DNA of 64,000 nucleotides, from assembly GCA_027452045.1 (NCBI GenBank), contig DAIDHH010000141.1, positions 1 through 64,000 on the forward strand, written 5' to 3'. Shown piece after piece: positions 48,883-58,571 of the stretch. Position numbers and translations under genes: made by a program. Under the pieces are notes generated by a model. It was given only the letters and a program-made list of their open reading frames with translations. It ran no database searches and was not told the origin of the DNA. Each line of letters starts with the position of its first letter. Position 1 is the stretch's first letter. The stretch comes from Gammaproteobacteria bacterium. GTDB lineage: Bacteria > Pseudomonadota > Gammaproteobacteria > Steroidobacterales > Steroidobacteraceae.

Positions 48883-50538
48883 TCACCCTGCAGGGGTGCC
48901 TGCCGAGAAGCCCTGGTCGCGCAGTTCCCGCACCAGGACGCGCATGTTCTCGGAATAATCGATCGGCACGACGACCAGCTGGACCCCGCCGCCGGCGAAG
49001 GCGGCTTCGAGTGTCGGCGCAAGCATCTGCGCGCTCTCCACGCGCGCGCCCTTCACGCCGTACGCATTTGCGTAGGTGACGAAGTCCGGGTTGCCGAAGG
49101 TCATCCCGAAGTCGGGAAAGTCATCGACCGCCTGCTTCCAGCGGATCATGCCGTAAGCGTCATCCTGCAGTATCAAGACCACCAGGTTCGCCCTGACACG
49201 CACCGCCGTCTCGAGCTCCTGCGAGTTCATCATGAAGCCGCCATCACCGCACACGGCGAGCACCCGTCTCCCGGGGTACAGGAGCGAGGCCATGATGGCC
49301 GAGGGCAGTCCCGCCCCCATGGTGGCGAGCGCATTGTCGAGCAGCAGTGTGTTTGCCACTTGAGTGCGGTAATTGCGCGCGAACCAGATCTTGTACATGC
49401 CGTTATCGAGACAGACGATGCCGTCCTGCGGCATCACCCGGCGCACCTCGTGCACGATGCGCTGCGGAGTGAGCGGATAGCGGCTCTCCTCTGCCCGCTC
49501 GGCGATGCGCCCGAGAATCTCTTCTCGCAGCGGAAGCAGCGCTGCGGCTTGCGGAAGCTTGCCCTCCAGGCGGTCGGCGAGCAGCGCCAGGCTCCCGCCA
49601 ATGTCCCCGATCAGCTCCGCGTGCGGAAAGTAGACTTCCTCGACCGTGGCGGGCAGGTAGCCGACGTGCAACACCTTGGGCCCGCCGGGACCCATCAGGA
49701 ACGGCGGCTTCTCGACCGTGTCGTGACCGATCGAGATGATGAGATCCGCGCGGTCGATCGCCCGGTGCACGTGGTCTCGCTCGGAGAGCGCGGCGGTCCC
49801 CATGTAAAGCCCGGAGCCGCCCGCGACCGACCCCTTGCCCATCTGGGTGTTGAAGAAGGGGATCTGCACTCGCCTCACGAACGCCGACAGCGCCTCGGCG
49901 AGGCGCGGGCGGCTCGCCGCCGCGCCGAGCATGACCAAAGGACGTTCGGCCTCGAGGATCAGCTTCGCGGCGCGATCGAGCGCCAGCGGATGAGCAACCG
50001 GCATGACAGTCGCAAGGGGGGGCGCCAGCGCGATGGCCGGGGCCTCCTCCGCTGCAATGTCCTCCGGCAATTCCAGGTGCACGGGACCTGGGCGCTCCTG
50101 GCGCGCGATGCGGAACGCTTCGCGCACCGTCGAGGGAATCGTCGCGGCGCTGACGATCTGCTGAGCCATCTTCGTGAGAGGCCGCATGGTCGAAACGATG
50201 TCCACGATCTGAAAGCGCCCCTGCTTGTGCGTGCGGATGCCCTTCTGGCCCGTGATCATGACCATCGGCATCGCACCGAGTCCGGCGTAGGCGGCGCCCG
50301 TCGTGAGATTCAGTGCTCCGGGGCCGAGCGTCGAGAGGCACACTCCCGGCTCACCGGTCAGTCGTCCGTGCGTGGCGGCCATGAAGGCGGCGGCCTGTTC
50401 GTGACGGGTCAGCACGAGCTCGATCGGGGAGCGGCGCAGGGCCTCGACGACACCGAGATTCTCTTCTCCCGGAACCCCGAATATCCGCTCGACACGCTCA
50501 TTCTCGAGAGCCGCAACGAAAAGTTCCGCGCCGTTCAT
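48883..50538 (-). CDS. Acetolactate synthase large subunit-like ThDP enzyme
   Basis: RIFGVPGEENLGVVEALRRSPIELVLTRHEQAAAFMAATHGRLTGEPGVCLSTLGPGALNLTTG; GDGGFMMNSQELETAVR ThDP motif; no regulatory subunit adjacent. Confidence 0.95.
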   Translation of the reverse strand: MNGAELFVAALENERVERIFGVPGEENLGVVEALRRSPIELVLTRHEQAAAFMAATHGRLTGEPGVCLSTLGPGALNLTTGAAYAGLGAMPMVMITGQKGIRTHKQGRFQIVDIVSTMRPLTKMAQQIVSAATIPSTVREAFRIARQERPGPVHLELPEDIAAEEAPAIALAPPLATVMPVAHPLALDRAAKLILEAERPLVMLGAAASRPRLAEALSAFVRRVQIPFFNTQMGKGSVAGGSGLYMGTAALSERDHVHRAIDRADLIISIGHDTVEKPPFLMGPGGPKVLHVGYLPATVEEVYFPHAELIGDIGGSLALLADRLEGKLPQAAALLPLREEILGRIAERAEESRYPLTPQRIVHEVRRVMPQDGIVCLDNGMYKIWFARNYRTQVANTLLLDNALATMGAGLPSAIMASLLYPGRRVLAVCGDGGFMMNSQELETAVRVRANLVVLILQDDAYGMIRWKQAVDDFPDFGMTFGNPDFVTYANAYGVKGARVESAQMLAPTLEAAFAGGGVQLVVVPIDYSENMRVLVRELRDQGFSAGTPAG

Positions 50539-50784
50539 CGATCCCTATCCCGAGGAGTGCCGGCCTCAAGGATACGGCATTACCCGCCGGCTCGCGCGCC
50601 CTGCCCCCGTGCGCCCGCTGAATGCGCGCTCAGCTCCCACAGGGGCGGCCGAGAATCCTCGCCTGTCGTTCGCCCGGTGGATCGCGCTTCCCGGGTGGAC
50701 CCAATGGTGCAGCAGGGACATCGGCGAGTGCGCGCGTTGCCGAACACCGCGCCGGGCGGGACAGGAGCCTCGATCCAGCGCCGC

Positions 50785-53052
50785 CTAATAGTCTTTGGCA
50801 AGCACCGTGCAGATGCGACTGAGCGCATAGACGTCCCGGGTGTCGGACTGCTCGGCCGGGGAATGCGAGTACTTGGTCGGCCATCCAAGCGCCACGGCGT
50901 TGGCGCCGTACCGCGTGTACACCGCCGAGTCGTTACCGCCTCCGGTCACGCCGTACTGCACCGGAATGTGATGTGCGCGGGCGAGCGCGACCACCCGCGC
51001 GACGTCGGCGGGCGAATCAACGTGCGACAGGTCGACGGCGCGCACCACGAAGCCCTGGCCGAGCGGCTGGTCACCATAGCGCCGGGTCTCGAGCGGAGAC
51101 TGGCTGCTCACGAACATGTCGACCGCGAACACCACATCCGGCTCCCGGCCGAGGCGGGCCACCCGTGCGGCGTAGGCGGCCGCACCCTCGAGTCCGAGCT
51201 CCTCGCGCGTGGCCCAGAGGAACGTCAGCTGCCGGCCGGGAAAGCGTTGCGCAAAATGGGGCCCGAGCGCGCGCACCGTTTCGATCAGGGCCGTGTCTCC
51301 CGCCCGGTCATCGATGCTGCGCACCTCGAAGTGCGATCCGAGGAGCGGGCGATAGACCTTCGGGATGGTGAGGAAGTCTCCCACCTCGATGCCGAGCCGC
51401 TCGGTGGCGCTGCGAGAGCCGGTCCCGACGTAAGCCTCCGCCGACTCGCCGAGCGTCTTCAGCGCCGGCGGCCACTTGAAGCCGGGCTTGTTCCAACCGG
51501 AGGGCAGGCCGAGCGCCGCGCCGATGCTGCGTCCATCGGGCAGATGAACCAGAGCGACGTGGCCCAGGTAGTAGCGGCCATAGAAGCCGCCCAGCTCGCG
51601 AATGACGAGGTCACCGTCGGGCTTGATGGCCGTCACCTGATATCCGATCTCGTCCATGTGCGCGACAAAAAGAATCGTCGGCGCATGGACGCCCGGTACC
51701 GCGTGACCGAGGTGAAGCACCAGGTTGCCGGCTGGATCGACGTGTGCGAGCGAACGCGCCCAGGCCGGCAAGCGGCTGAGGATGGCCTCGCGCGCGCCCT
51801 CCTCGTGCCTGCTCGCCCCATAGGCGGTGGTCATGGTCCGGAGCGTTTTCAGCACGTTTGCATCGGGTGCCCGTGCCTCATCGAACAGCGTCTGGCCGGC
51901 CTCGGATGAGGGCGCACGCGCGGCATCGAACGGATCATGCGCGGCGCTCATCTTCGTGAGCGGCTCCTCGAGGTACTCCTCGATCAATCGCGTCAGATTG
52001 CGCAGATCCGCCCGGGAGAACGTCTCCGCCGGCGTGGCCGGGAAACGCGTGGGCACCCCGAGCAGTGCCATCCGCGCGGGAAGCTGAGGCCTGGGTCCGA
52101 AACCGAGAATGAGGGGCGGCCGGGCCGGGACGGCTTTCGCGAGGATGTGGTGCTCCCGCGCGAGGCTCAGCAACGCATCGGGCAAGGCGTCCGCGCCCGC
52201 CGCGCCCGTGCCGACCAGGACCCCATCACCGGGAAGCGGCACCGCCCCATCCCCTGCCGAGGGCTTTGCATTCACGCGGCCCACGAAAATCATTTCCTCT
52301 GCCGGCACTTCCGTCAGCATCCGCGCGAGGCCCCGCCCCCCCAGCCATTGCTGCGTGACGAATGCAACGGTCGTGGTTCCCCTCAGCCGCGCATCGCCAA
52401 GTCCCTGCGCCGCTTCAAGCAGCGCTTCCCAGCCGAAGCGATCGCCCGCCGAGGCGCCCGCCTCATCGTCGGCCCCGACGGTGATCGGGGGCTGTGCGAG
52501 CGCCACCGGCTCGAGGAGGTCGGCGCCGGCCGCGCGAGCCTCGGCAGCGGAAGTCGCCCCGATATCCACGTGCAGATTCCCCACCGTGCTCATGGAGGGG
52601 GGATTCAGATGATCCGCGGTCAGATGAATGCTGAGTCCCGCGAAGCCGCCGTTCAGCACCCCCTTCGGCGTCAAGACACGTACGGGTTGTGCGAAGCTCA
52701 AAGTATCGAAAACGGCGTTCGGCTCGCGCTGCGGCAGGCGCTGCACGCGCAGATACCCTTTCGAGTCGATGGCACTGACGATGTAGCCGGGCTGATCGAT
52801 GGCCGCGACGATGAGCCGGTGCGGCAGCCCGCTGCCCACCGTCACCCACACATCGGACATATTGTCCGTGCGTGGATGCAGACCCTGCTCCCGCAGCTGC
52901 TGCGCGATGGCGCCCGAGAGCCCTTGCTCGTAGCCGGATACCGCGACGATGCGGCTCAGGGCGGGGAAATCGGGCGCCGCGCCCGCCAGCACGGGCGAGA
53001 CCGCCCCGCCGGCGGCGAGAACCCCGGCAATCATCAGCACACATCGTCTCAT
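50785..53052 (-). CDS. M42-like aminopeptidase with degenerate N-terminal duplicate domain
   Basis: C-terminal FVAHMDEIGY, SIDDRAGDTALIE, TREELGLEGA, VDMF, YSHSPAEQ; signal peptide. Confidence 0.88.
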   Translation of the reverse strand: MRRCVLMIAGVLAAGGAVSPVLAGAAPDFPALSRIVAVSGYEQGLSGAIAQQLREQGLHPRTDNMSDVWVTVGSGLPHRLIVAAIDQPGYIVSAIDSKGYLRVQRLPQREPNAVFDTLSFAQPVRVLTPKGVLNGGFAGLSIHLTADHLNPPSMSTVGNLHVDIGATSAAEARAAGADLLEPVALAQPPITVGADDEAGASAGDRFGWEALLEAAQGLGDARLRGTTTVAFVTQQWLGGRGLARMLTEVPAEEMIFVGRVNAKPSAGDGAVPLPGDGVLVGTGAAGADALPDALLSLAREHHILAKAVPARPPLILGFGPRPQLPARMALLGVPTRFPATPAETFSRADLRNLTRLIEEYLEEPLTKMSAAHDPFDAARAPSSEAGQTLFDEARAPDANVLKTLRTMTTAYGASRHEEGAREAILSRLPAWARSLAHVDPAGNLVLHLGHAVPGVHAPTILFVAHMDEIGYQVTAIKPDGDLVIRELGGFYGRYYLGHVALVHLPDGRSIGAALGLPSGWNKPGFKWPPALKTLGESAEAYVGTGSRSATERLGIEVGDFLTIPKVYRPLLGSHFEVRSIDDRAGDTALIETVRALGPHFAQRFPGRQLTFLWATREELGLEGAAAYAARVARLGREPDVVFAVDMFVSSQSPLETRRYGDQPLGQGFVVRAVDLSHVDSPADVARVVALARAHHIPVQYGVTGGGNDSAVYTRYGANAVALGWPTKYSHSPAEQSDTRDVYALSRICTVLAKDY

Positions 53053-53134
53053 GTCTGCTCCAGGCATTCCCACGGGGAAATAGGTCTCCTCGAGCCACTA
53101 GGCGGCGATATCAGCGGCCCGCAGGCGTCCACCG

Positions 53135-56100
53135 TCAATGCAGGTCGTAGCTGATGGTTGCATAGACGTATCGGCCACGCGGATCCCCATAGGAGAGGTC
53201 GTAACCGCCGACGAAGTTGTTCGCGATGGACCCATAGTTCGTATACGGGGGGTTCTGATTGAAGAGGTTGATCACCCCGACCGTGAAGTCGAAGTGCCGC
53301 AGGCCCGTGTAGGAGCCCTGCGTGTTGAGCGTGTCGTAAGCCGAGACGTGCCGCGGCACCCGCGTGACTGTCGATGGGGTGTCGAGATATGGCTCCTGGT
53401 ACTGCTGCGTCACCGAAAGCTCCCATGAGGGCGTGCGATACCCGAGCGTCAGGCTGTGGCGCCAGCGCACGATGACCCCTCCGGCCTCACCGACCTGTGA
53501 CAGACCCTGATTGATCACATCGGTCCAGCTTCCATCGAAGTTCTGAACGGCGAACTTGTAGAAATACGCGCCGTTGCCCCGCACGAAAACCTCCCCCGGA
53601 CCGAGCCGCCAGTCGTAACTCAGGTTGATGTCGAGTCCGCTCAGGTAGGTCTTGAAGAGATTCTGGTTGGTCTGACTGATGGAGACGATGTTGCCCGCCG
53701 CATCGCGAGTGACGAAGCTTGCGAATTCCGATGCCGTCTGGGCGTTCTGCAGGATCACGCTGTACGGCAATCCGCCGGGCACGATCTCATGGCGCAGATA
53801 GATCCAGAAGGAGTCGAGCCCGAGGCGCAGATTGCGCACCGGCTCGAGCACCGTGCCCAGGGTATAGTTGACCGACTTCTCCGGCTTCAGATTGGGATTG
53901 CCGCCGATGAGGGTCGTGAACTGCTCGCTGCAGGCGGGATTGTTCGGATTGAATACCGGGCACTGGATGGGATCGCGCGTCCCGTTCGAGGTGACGTTGA
54001 AAGTCTGGGGCGCGTAGAGATCGGGGAGCGAGGGCGCGCGGAATCCCGTCCCCGCCGAGCCGCGCAGCTGCAGCCACCGCAGCGGCCGCCAATGCAGCCA
54101 GAGTTGGGGATTGACCGTACTGCCAACGCCTTGGTAGTGATCCCAGCGCACCGCCACGTCCGCCTGCAGCGAGCGCAGCAGGTAGCCGTTCAATTCGAAG
54201 TAGGCGGCCTGCGCGGTCCGCGAGGAGGACTCCGGGAGCGAATTGCCGCCGAGCCCGCCGACGTTGCCCTGCTGCAGGACGAGCGCAGGCGAATAGTCGT
54301 AGGTTTCGCGCCGCAGCTCAGCGCCCACCGCGAGCCGCAGCGGTCCGGCCGGCAGCTGCGCGATCCTGCGCGTGGCGCTGGCATCGAGGCTCGAGAGCGA
54401 GGTCTTGGACGAGTAGTCCTGGCCGACGAACTGGTCGGCCTGGGCCTGCGCGAGCGCGCTCGCATCCTGCGTCGGGCCGAAGGGATTGATGACGCCGGAG
54501 TCGAGCAGCGGCATGATCTTCGAATAAAGCGGCCAGCCGCTCTCGAGGTTGTCGTAGAGCGCCACCTGGCCGTAAAGGAGCGAGGCATTGTAATGCCACC
54601 CGAGGGAATGGCCCTTGACGCCGCCCACCACACGCGTCGTATTCGTCGTGTCGAGCGTCTGGCGGATGCCGTTCGCGAAATCGCGATAAATGAGGTTCAG
54701 GGGCTGTCCGGCAAGCCCATGCTGAGCCGCCCACGCCGTCGGATAATAGGGACTGGTGGGCGGCAGCAGGAATGCGCCCTGCCCCGGCTTGGCGTTCGGA
54801 TTGCTGTATCCGGGATACTGCGTCGCGAGCAGGTTCGCGAGGTAGGCAATGTAGGGATTGCCGGGCAGGAGGGGATTCAGGAACGCGAGCGGCACCGGCT
54901 GCGTATAGGTCGTCTGCCTCACCTGCGAGAAGAGCGCATTGCCGTAGAGCCGGCTCGATGCCGTCAGCTGGTAGGTGCCGTTGAGGAAGGCGCTGTACCT
55001 CGAGCGCTTGGGCTGCAGGGAATCATAGGGCGAGTTGTCGAAGCGGCATTGCGTCGGGTAATTCTGGTCGTTGATCGAAGTCGGCGCACAGTTGCCCACC
55101 TCGGGGTTGTACACGCCGCCGTGGGCGAGCACCGCGTTCGGGGGAATCAGCACATTCGCCGGGAAGGCGAAGAAGGAGGTCACATCGTTGCCGTAGCCGG
55201 GACTGTAGCGGGTGGCATACGGGCGCGAGGCGCCCATGATGGGAGCCTTGTGGTCGTACTCGAGGCCGATGCCGATGTTGTAGTGGTCCTGCTCGAGGGA
55301 TCCCAAGCCGGCATAGAGCGACAGGTTCTCCGAGGTCCCGCCTCCCGATCGGGTCGGCGTGCCCACCGTCGCGCTCGTGTCAAGACCCTGGAAATCCGAC
55401 TTCAGGATGAAATTGACGACTCCCGCGATGGCATCGCTGCCATAGACCGCGGAAGCGCCGTTCTCCAGCACCTCGACCCGCTGCACCGCCGCGAGTGGAA
55501 TGGCGCCAACATCGACCGAGTCGCCCGTCGTGCTGACGGGCGTGCGCAGGCCATTGATGAGCACGAGCGTGCGGGCGGCGCCCAGGCCGTGCAGTGAGAT
55601 CGTTTCGACCCCTCCGGATGTGAAACCCGTCGCCTGCGCCGTGGTGGTGCTGCCCACGCTGCTCGTCGCGCTCACCTGTTCGAGCAGCTGCGGAACGCTG
55701 GTCGCTCCCGAGAGGCGGATCGCCCGTCGGCTCAAGATCTGCACGGGCAACGCGTTCAGCGCGTTGACTCCCCTGATGCGACTACCGGTCACCACCACTT
55801 CCTCGAGCGCGGTGGGAGCGGCGCTGCTGGGGGTGGCGTTGGGGCCCGTGGTGCCGGCACCAACCGCCTGTGGAGCCGGATCGCCTTGCGAGGCGCCCGT
55901 GGGACGCTCGGCGGGCTGCGGATCCGCCGCTTGCGGCACCTCCCCTGCCCGGCCGGGTCGCCGTGGAGAATCGGCCGGCGGGTCATCGGTCATCGCCTGA
56001 GCCCGGGCGATCGGCAGTACGGTGATGGTATGCAGATCGACGTACCGGAACGTCAGGCCGGTGCCGGCCAGCGCGTGCTCGAGAGCCTCCGCCAACGTGA

Positions 56101-56317
56101 AGCTGCCCGTCACGCCGCGGGTGCGAAGCGCGGCGATATCCTTCGACGGATAGACGATCTGAAAGCCGAACTGTTGCGCGAGGCTGCGCAGCGCCGGTCC
56201 GAGCGCCTCCGGTGGGATATTGGTCCGTACCCGATCGTTCGTGGAGTGCGCCGCGGCGGCGCCCGAGACCCCAATCAATGCCAGACCCACTGCGGCGGCG
56301 ATGGCGGTGGCTCGCAT
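53135..56317 (-). CDS. TonB-dependent receptor with N-terminal STN (secretin/TonB short N-terminal) domain
   Basis: LGPALRSLAQQFGFQIVYPSKDIAALRTRGVTGSFTLAEALEHALAGTGLTFRYVDLHTITV; LEEVVVTGSRIRG; VEVLENGASAVYGSDAIAGVVNFIL. Confidence 0.95.
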   Translation of the reverse strand: MRATAIAAAVGLALIGVSGAAAAHSTNDRVRTNIPPEALGPALRSLAQQFGFQIVYPSKDIAALRTRGVTGSFTLAEALEHALAGTGLTFRYVDLHTITVLPIARAQAMTDDPPADSPRRPGRAGEVPQAADPQPAERPTGASQGDPAPQAVGAGTTGPNATPSSAAPTALEEVVVTGSRIRGVNALNALPVQILSRRAIRLSGATSVPQLLEQVSATSSVGSTTTAQATGFTSGGVETISLHGLGAARTLVLINGLRTPVSTTGDSVDVGAIPLAAVQRVEVLENGASAVYGSDAIAGVVNFILKSDFQGLDTSATVGTPTRSGGGTSENLSLYAGLGSLEQDHYNIGIGLEYDHKAPIMGASRPYATRYSPGYGNDVTSFFAFPANVLIPPNAVLAHGGVYNPEVGNCAPTSINDQNYPTQCRFDNSPYDSLQPKRSRYSAFLNGTYQLTASSRLYGNALFSQVRQTTYTQPVPLAFLNPLLPGNPYIAYLANLLATQYPGYSNPNAKPGQGAFLLPPTSPYYPTAWAAQHGLAGQPLNLIYRDFANGIRQTLDTTNTTRVVGGVKGHSLGWHYNASLLYGQVALYDNLESGWPLYSKIMPLLDSGVINPFGPTQDASALAQAQADQFVGQDYSSKTSLSSLDASATRRIAQLPAGPLRLAVGAELRRETYDYSPALVLQQGNVGGLGGNSLPESSSRTAQAAYFELNGYLLRSLQADVAVRWDHYQGVGSTVNPQLWLHWRPLRWLQLRGSAGTGFRAPSLPDLYAPQTFNVTSNGTRDPIQCPVFNPNNPACSEQFTTLIGGNPNLKPEKSVNYTLGTVLEPVRNLRLGLDSFWIYLRHEIVPGGLPYSVILQNAQTASEFASFVTRDAAGNIVSISQTNQNLFKTYLSGLDINLSYDWRLGPGEVFVRGNGAYFYKFAVQNFDGSWTDVINQGLSQVGEAGGVIVRWRHSLTLGYRTPSWELSVTQQYQEPYLDTPSTVTRVPRHVSAYDTLNTQGSYTGLRHFDFTVGVINLFNQNPPYTNYGSIANNFVGGYDLSYGDPRGRYVYATISYDLH

Positions 56318-56390
56318 GACTCTTCCCCCGGTTGGTTTTAATGATGCACTCGCCGGCATCGGTTCGCGGCAGGCCGCGTCGGCCGGCGAT

Positions 56391-56426
56391 GGGTATAAAG
56401 AGCGCTCGAAGCGCTGCTTTATACCC
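56391..56426. repeat. Imperfect palindrome between fecR-like and TBDT genes
   Basis: GGGTATAAAG AGCGC tcgaa GCGCT g CTTTATACCC. Confidence 0.7.
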
Positions 56427-56453
56427 CCCGCCTCCCTGGCTCATTCATCCGGA

Positions 56454-57545
56454 CTACTGTCGGGAGATGAAGACATCCTCCGCGGTCTCCGTCACCTTGA
56501 CGCCGGGATACTGCTGAAGAAATGCGATCAGCGATTTCGGATTCGTGGAGGAAAACACGCCGTCGATCTTGAAGTCCTCGAGCGATGGCGAGGCGATCAC
56601 CAGCGGTCGGGTGTTGTACCGATTGAATTCCTGGACCACATCGCGCAGATCCGTCGCGGTAAAGATGAGCTCGTGGTGAGTCCAGGCGATGGCGTCGGTC
56701 ACATTGGTGCGTACGGGCCGCATGTGCCGTGCCGGAGTAACCGTGAGCTGCTCCCCGGCGCTCAGGTAGACCGTGCGAAGCCGCGGTACGGCGTAATGGA
56801 AAGGCGGCCGCGACCGGTGTGATACGGGCACCGGGCGGGGTTGTTGCGCGACGGCAACCTTGCCCTGGATCACCGTCACGATCGTTTTGGCCTCGAGCTG
56901 GTTGACGTCGAATTGCGTCCCGACGGCGCGCACCACGGCTCCGCGGCTGCGCACGATGAAGGGCCGATCCGGCTCATACGTATCCACAAACAAGGCCTGG
57001 CCCCGCAGCAGGTCGATCTCGCGCCGGGTCCTCGTGTAGCGCACGATGATGCGCGACTGCGCGTTCAGGTGAACGATCGACCCATCGGCGAGCCTGATGA
57101 GCCGTTTCTGACCGATTCCCGTGGAATAGACGGGACCGGCGCCGCCGAGCATCCAGGCCGCAACGACTGCAACGGCGATCAGGGCGAGCGTGCCGGCGAC
57201 GATCGCCGCGCGGGCGGGCGCAAGTCGCCATGGGCCGCCACCGCGGCGCGTGCTGGCCCTGCCCGAGGCGGCAACGCCCGGATGCACGAGGAGGTTGTCC
57301 GACTCGTCCGCCTCGGCAATGAGCTTCGCCCGCGGAAAGCGCGCGCTGACATCGAGCGTCCCGGTCCAGTTCCAACTCGAGGCGACATCGAGGTACGCCG
57401 CCATGTGTGCTGGAGCCTGCTGCAGCCAGCCGTAGAAGGCGCGCCGCATCTGCTCATCGGCCGAGGCCGAGCGAAATTCAACGAACCACTCGCAGGCTCT
57501 TGCGTACACCTCGGGAGAATACCGTTTGCCCATCTGAGGTCTCAC
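56454..57545 (-). CDS. FecR-like anti-sigma/transmembrane sensor
   Basis: YARACEWFVEFRSASADEQMRRAFYGWLQQAPAHMAAYLDVASSW; GQKRLIRLADGSIVHLNAQSRI; GQALFVD; VRAVGTQFDV. Confidence 0.95.
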   Translation of the reverse strand: MRPQMGKRYSPEVYARACEWFVEFRSASADEQMRRAFYGWLQQAPAHMAAYLDVASSWNWTGTLDVSARFPRAKLIAEADESDNLLVHPGVAASGRASTRRGGGPWRLAPARAAIVAGTLALIAVAVVAAWMLGGAGPVYSTGIGQKRLIRLADGSIVHLNAQSRIIVRYTRTRREIDLLRGQALFVDTYEPDRPFIVRSRGAVVRAVGTQFDVNQLEAKTIVTVIQGKVAVAQQPRPVPVSHRSRPPFHYAVPRLRTVYLSAGEQLTVTPARHMRPVRTNVTDAIAWTHHELIFTATDLRDVVQEFNRYNTRPLVIASPSLEDFKIDGVFSSTNPKSLIAFLQQYPGVKVTETAEDVFISRQ

Positions 57546-57552
57546 AGCTCCC

Positions 57553-58080
57553 CTACTCCGTGTCCAGGTCCGTGTCCAGGTGCCGGTGTATCTGCTGCAG
57601 CGCCTTCGCGAGGTACTTCTTGGCCATCGGGAAGGACACCCGCAGCTCGCGGCTGATTTCCTTCAATGTCATGCCGTATTGGCGGTGCAGCAGGAACGTC
57701 GCACGCACCTTGGGCGACATTCCCTCGAGGGCGCGCGTGAGCGCCTCCAGGCACTGCTCACGGTGGACCTGCAGGAGCGGATCCGCATCGGGCGAAGCCG
57801 GCAGTTGCGCGAGAAGCTCCTCGGCGCGCTCGGCAGGGCCCATGGCGGAATCCTGCATCGCGTGCTGCTGAGCGACGTGCAGGGCGACCGTGAACAGGTA
57901 GGCCTCGGGGGAGCGGATGGCATCCCGGTCCGGGATCCGCAGCATGCGCAGGAAAACCTCCTGGGTGAGATCGGGAATGTCCGCGGCATTTCGCACCCGG
58001 AACGAGAAGAAACGCCGCAGCTTCCCGGTTTGCGAGTGGGCGAGCGCGGCGGCGAGGCTGGTCGGCTTGTCGGGCGGCAC
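57553..58080 (-). CDS. FecI-like ECF sigma factor
   Basis: RRFFSFRVRNAADIPDLTQEVFLRMLRI...LEGMSPKVRATFLLHRQYGMTLKEISRELRVSFPMAKKYLAKAL. Confidence 0.93.
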   Translation of the reverse strand: MPPDKPTSLAAALAHSQTGKLRRFFSFRVRNAADIPDLTQEVFLRMLRIPDRDAIRSPEAYLFTVALHVAQQHAMQDSAMGPAERAEELLAQLPASPDADPLLQVHREQCLEALTRALEGMSPKVRATFLLHRQYGMTLKEISRELRVSFPMAKKYLAKALQQIHRHLDTDLDTE

Positions 58081-58571
58081 GGTGGAGCGGGCGCGGAACC
58101 TTGGAATACCTGAGGGATTAAGATCGCTGGCCGCGGCGATTTATACCCTCTCGGATCACCGGCGAGTCAATGCTCGTCGGTGACCGTACTTGGGTCGCAT
58201 CTGCCCAATCCGTTGCGCCACACAAATTGTTATTGTCTTATCAATTGCTTATAGACTGTTTCGGATAAATTACTTCAAATTTGGACGCTGCGCCTCATGG
58301 ATCACGAGGTGATGCCTCAGGTGCCTCTCCAGTTGGTCGATGAAGGGCGGCTGACCCTTTATGATCTTGCGCACGGACCTCCGGGGTGCACCAGCAGCAC
58401 TTCGAGCGCTCCGGCGGCTTCCCGGAACATGAGCAGCCCCGCGCTCTGTTTTCCTGCCATCACTTGCTCGGATCGCAGCACCCCGTAGGTCGCTTGAGGC
58501 GCGAGCGCCACCACCTCACCCGGGACTCCCGGGCAGGTTCCCGCGACCTGCGCTCTCTCGGGAGACCTCCG

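Noticed and set aside
49360-51909. 849-aa plus-strand ORF
   Set aside because: Antisense to the acetolactate synthase-like and M42-like genes; Arg/His/Gly-rich composition typical of high-GC shadow ORFs.
53789-55597. 602-aa plus-strand ORF
   Set aside because: Fully antisense to the STN-TBDT gene; no recognisable domain.
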